Shown: positions 22,101 to 23,624 of the stretch, piece by piece
Layout of the letters: each line of letters starts with the position of its first letter
Position numbering within the stretch: the stretch's first letter is position 1
DNA from: JBMOLK01 sp049325575
GTDB taxonomy: Bacteria > Bacillota > Clostridia > Acetivibrionales > Acetivibrionaceae
Reading direction: 5' to 3'
Assembly (NCBI GenBank): GCA_049325575.1
Contig: JBMOLK010000022.1
Location: 1-23,624, forward strand
Length of the DNA: 23,624 bases
Translations under genes and position numbers: made by a program
The notes under the pieces: generated by a model
Databases searched by the model: none
Told to the model about the DNA's origin: nothing
The model's input: only the letters and a program-made list of their open reading frames with translations

Positions 22101-23624
22101 GTTTTGACTCCATTTTTGTCGGTTTTATAAATAACATCGTCATCAGAGCACGTTTCAGGTATCGGGTTACCATTTATATCTAATATTTCTTGCCCTGTTA
22201 CAGGATCAAATCTATTACGTACTATCGTGGTATAATAAACTTCGCCGCTTACCTTTATAGCTTTTGGATCTACCACGGTATCCGATACAAATCTATACTT
22301 AAGCTTATCACCAGGGTTTACATTTGTGGAAGTTATGTGTCCATATGTGTTTATTTCATCTGCACCATAATCAAATTCAAATATGTCACTTGATGTTCCC
22401 CCGCTCTCTTTTGACAACACCAGTTTAACATTGTCTGAAGTCTTTTTAAACTTGTCAATATGTATTTCAAGCCTTAGTACTCCACCGATTGGCGCTACCA
22501 TGTGAGAATCATTAAGCATAAGAGCAAAGTCTTCAGAGGATTTAAACCGGTAAGGGTATAAACCGTTTGTATCCGTATGGTTTTTATCAACGGCAGCTAA
22601 ACTGCTTCCTACCTGAATAGAGTTATATGATATCTCCGGGTCCCATGTTACTTTGTCAAAATCTCCATCATCAACTGAATTAAGTCTGAAATAAATTATA
22701 TCTCCCTCGGCAATAGCTATGTTTTGAAGATCATGCTGGTAAATACTGTGATCGTCCTTATCAATTGTCCTGGTCCAGATCTCGCTTCCGTTTTTCTGAA
22801 TAGCTGCCCTTATTCCATCCCTAGCCTGATCACTTCTTCCTTCTACTATATCTTCGAGATTTATAGCCCCTTGTATATTAATGTTCCCGCTGTATGGAGC
22901 TTTCCATGCCCTTACTATATCAGCAAGGGGATTGTTTGTATTGAACTCTTCAATAATCTCCTCATAAATGTCTTTCACGCTGGCTTCATCAATGTTGCCT
23001 GCTCCCATGGAAAACGGTGCTCTTGCATCAAACCTGAATTGTCCATTGATCAAATGATTATATAAAACCTTTCCATTTGATACAAAATCGACAAAACCGT
23101 CACCGTTAACATCAGAAAAATATCCCTTGCTTGTAGTTTTAGTATTGCCCTTATTATATATTGCAAATATGCTGGCAAAATTAGTCCCCGCATAAGCCTC
23201 CGGGCCATAGCAGAAGGTATGGCTGTTCTCCAAACCTATGTTATTAAGGCCGGTAACCTCTGTAGAATTGCCATACACAAGCTTGCCGATATAGTTGTAT
23301 GAAGCAGGTCTGTAATATACTTTTTCGTTATCATTGTTTTTATACAGCTTGTCCGGCAAGCCATCTCCATTAATATCAACCCAGGCAATAAGTTCTTCAG
23401 TTGTAGAGTAATTGTAACCAATCTTAAAACCTGCAGAAATCCTTTTAGAAGAAACAGGTCCAACCCCCAGATAATTATGTACTCCAACTCCCTTGGACTG
23501 TGAAGCCCCAAGAGCTCCTGCATTAACTTCCAAATTTGAAATCAGAAGGTCCAGGCTAGCTTTATCATTCTTTGCATCCAGTAGTTCACTATCTCCAAAG
23601 TTATAATTTTCATCCGTTTCGTAT
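16196..23624 (-). CDS. giant SpvB/TcdB/RHS-repeat protein with unidentified C-terminal tip (N-terminus outside window)
   Basis: 2,475 residues are visible and the frame runs open to the window edge; the TTG at 23533 is not a start. Parts in order: calcium-loop FG-GAP/VCBS repeats with D-x-(N/D)-G-(D/N)-G, near 23380, 23105, 21170, 20885, 20620 and 20350; a TcdB-middle-like segment (about 20250-19960, GSRFTLSYKR, YDRFEREFLGF); many YD repeats (about 19900-17150); an RHS core (17165-16930: HKDHLGSANI, PYGESW, LFNGKEYDQENRLYYYGARYLDP); NVYHYANNNPISYTDPDG, with DPDG at 16801-16790 marking the end of the shell; and a tip of about 197 residues. This is the layout of Tc toxin B and C subunits joined in one chain. 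The shell should enclose and release the tip, as in other RHS proteins. An SpvB domain probably lies upstream. The tip matches no toxin I recognise, and no immunity gene follows. Confidence 0.9.
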   Translation of the reverse strand, partial: YETDENYNFGDSELLDAKNDKASLDLLISNLEVNAGALGASQSKGVGVHNYLGVGPVSSKRISAGFKIGYNYSTTEELIAWVDINGDGLPDKLYKNNDNEKVYYRPASYNYIGKLVYGNSTEVTGLNNIGLENSHTFCYGPEAYAGTNFASIFAIYNKGNTKTTSKGYFSDVNGDGFVDFVSNGKVLYNHLINGQFRFDARAPFSMGAGNIDEASVKDIYEEIIEEFNTNNPLADIVRAWKAPYSGNINIQGAINLEDIVEGRSDQARDGIRAAIQKNGSEIWTRTIDKDDHSIYQHDLQNIAIAEGDIIYFRLNSVDDGDFDKVTWDPEISYNSIQVGSSLAAVDKNHTDTNGLYPYRFKSSEDFALMLNDSHMVAPIGGVLRLEIHIDKFKKTSDNVKLVLSKESGGTSSDIFEFDYGADEINTYGHITSTNVNPGDKLKYRFVSDTVVDPKAIKVSGEVYYTTIVRNRFDPVTGQEILDINGNPIPETCSDDDVIYKTDKNGVKTPRYKLKMAYDFNTYPKKSKILYQTPFTASDNGKIKIKVTSISRNEDAFFSIKKPLEPVYKSVLDYIEYDLAVTKDEKLYFDITTGSEAAANEILTRMGSSDPSQKLKVTVTYIEKNGSVVPEDERVEQEVECIVNWSQEYNELLPKPYRGWYYFAYNGNNGRGALPINEALIQQYLNEVENKGSSANTDPNFAENEADRIEQMAQNGDPISIPEDIVFFLYPDIEDAGNLRWESTDEDCWLDAYFMQSSRKGYNKPPFKKGEDYSGMRAVVRIGKAEQTTMAFGGSIGGGVVGANATRTDGTTYSEMDFLDVNGDGYPDVVQQGKGIQYTTSNGGIENSITNNMQDIRKVDNEVTMAGLGPNIPHLKPKGSGKNDGTQPMKPTFGLSVTMYKDAEVDTAFDLIDMNGDGLPDKVKREDGLLKVALNLGYSFTGYENWGGGFINISKSTVGPLDLDSTRIGLGLSFNSGGIYGFAGGVSYSSDSSQLKKLLRDMNGDNLPDLIQFLDNGAMEVAFNTGNSFTGFSPWTGTVDENAGDSKSYTVGAGGYITIPVGIPIIPIKLIINPGIDASTTLSEKRTAFMDIDGNGLLDQVIIDGSAGGLVVALNKTAYTNKLKTVERPLGSRFTLSYKRTGNTADMPQNKWVLSKVELYDGHSGDGIDNLLTEFDYSEGKYDRFEREFLGFANVEANQIDENGNVYRKIKKTFDTSSYFKKGLLLCSQTQENTGSGFSDIAKTVYEYDTLDLQGNPADPNTRRKFVFLVNKAEYYYEGTDYLSTYNTFLYDKYGNVVETFEAGNPGTLDDVIVKLTYLEDLVNYIVDKPESVKVFNNGALLRHREGEYEAGTGALKALRLFNGSVVSESLFEYNEYGNMIKTTGPENSKGQRHTVDINYDTVISTYPVKVIDSFGYISESNYDYRFGEVTTSKDINSQVIENRYDSFGRLIEVFSPYDGTMPSVKFKYYHNEIPARAVTHNKVFHAASNTETIDTVIFVDGLGRVIQTKKEGYVQQAGETQGYYGMNVSGLITYDAFGREVKQGQPVFQKGYDIDTFYPVLLKRLTTNIYDSKDRITEVILPDGNTISSEYSITADSFKVVTTDPEDKIKNSYTDIDGNIVKVEQFKGTQTITGTYKYNALRENVEIVDNNGNKTITSYDMLGRRTSVDNPDMGLVEYTYDAAGNLVKKIDSNLRLKSQAINYVYDFNRLVKIDYPEMQDVEYIYGAPGAPDNTAGRIKKIIDVPGDIEYAYGKLGEQTWVKRRIKYVGGLIGLGERTYITQYKFDYLGRLESIIYPDREKVTYAYDLGGQVTGIHGSKHQKDVNMYNNNCKNGIHNECYEHDYVKDIRYDEFGQRIFIKLGNGTTTNYTYDPYRRWLSNIETGDNFGVKIQNINYTFDRMGNVLGYKNTASKVVQKYTYDDLYQLIKAEGLGSIRDNSSISHYEQTFEYDNLGNMTRKTSDAKIFGSYMISSNFVQEANLTDSSKLLRDGLVNPDWCEKPHEEIYKFTYEYTNPKPHAPRRIGNWVFEYDGNGNTVKRWRVLVDSSDNVIKYDEDTVNFGPSDTFKWDEENRLKKSVVKGKPTIYVYDYSGKRTNKSHENSEEVYVNEFYQERHNREGIKNIYVGNTRLVSKRFTVTNLINENFDQNKEYRDVYYYHKDHLGSANIMSDFEGRRTQHYENKPYGESWINEKRDHIFVPYLFNGKEYDQENRLYYYGARYLDPMFSRWLSPDPALESYIPTPGSGTDLPGMGGVFSLNNLNVYHYANNNPISYTDPDGRSNQASVGRIVYDYAMQKHRENLTNEWNRKVNNFMEKFQRNNREMLYHSTAGEIYEANLVVSLIEANNGVYKGGFYLGNKKLPADVKLDLLNAEFIVGASTEFSISKYAKDAKAGLKYEMKYDILNGVWSDTTKPRIGLSSGDTKAGNYGLETKIPLAAYGGVYIGVDPAKSHKPLLLKESYVDIYTRLKNELETNN

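Noticed and set aside
22724..23065. 113-codon ORF on the plus strand
   Set aside because: Antisense to the N-terminal part of the giant RHS-type protein, with no supporting signal.
23236..23533. TTG at 23533 as start of the giant protein, and a second minus-strand frame at 23236-23523
   Set aside because: The main frame is open without a stop to the window edge, with protein-like sequence upstream of the TTG, and lacks a start signal there. The second frame is a shadow of it.

Overview
The window is AT-rich DNA with purine-rich Shine-Dalgarno sites, hairpin-plus-T-run terminators and Firmicutes-type gene families. The tsaE-tsaB-rimI order, a secreted enzyme with CBM6-like modules, and a large SpvB/TcdB/RHS protein suggest an anaerobic Clostridia member, possibly of the Ruminiclostridium/Acetivibrio type. 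The genus is inference from protein flavour only. No tRNA, rRNA, CRISPR array or intact transposase gene was seen.

Layout. 57-2590: a membrane YdcF/DUF218 protein (-), an NAD-dependent epimerase/dehydratase-like protein (+) and a small 2Fe-2S ferredoxin (-), with a strong stem-loop between the last two. 2695-6042 (-): a large exported papain-like (C1A) protease with an EF-hand-like loop, a P-domain-like region, kelch repeats and two CBM6-like modules. Its promoter region carries five TTCAA boxes at 11-12 nt spacing. 6308-9288 (-): a PilZ protein and a LonB-type ATP-dependent protease, each with its own terminator. 9597-12444 (-): an operon of an amidohydrolase, tsaE, tsaB and rimI (t6A tRNA modification and N-terminal acetylation), transcribed away from a small exported coiled-coil protein at 12636. 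13568-14404 (+): an Rpn/PD-(D/E)XK 'transposase-like' nuclease, followed by a perfect 20-bp palindrome.

14557-23624 (-) is the accessory part. A giant protein (2,475 residues visible, N-terminus outside the window) has FG-GAP/VCBS repeats, a TcdB-middle-like segment, YD repeats and an RHS core ending in DPDG, followed by a ~197-residue C-terminal tip of unknown type. A terminator follows it directly. Behind the terminator lies a displaced relic of another RHS gene: a YD-repeat fragment, a frame break, a toxin tip of the Tox-REase-7 type, and 13 nt later a HEAT-repeat gene that looks like its immunity gene. This is the layout expected from C-terminal tip displacement at an rhs locus.

The most interesting points are the displaced toxin/immunity cassette, the unrecognised primary tip without an adjacent immunity gene, the phased boxes ahead of the protease, and a possible internal translation start in the rpn gene.
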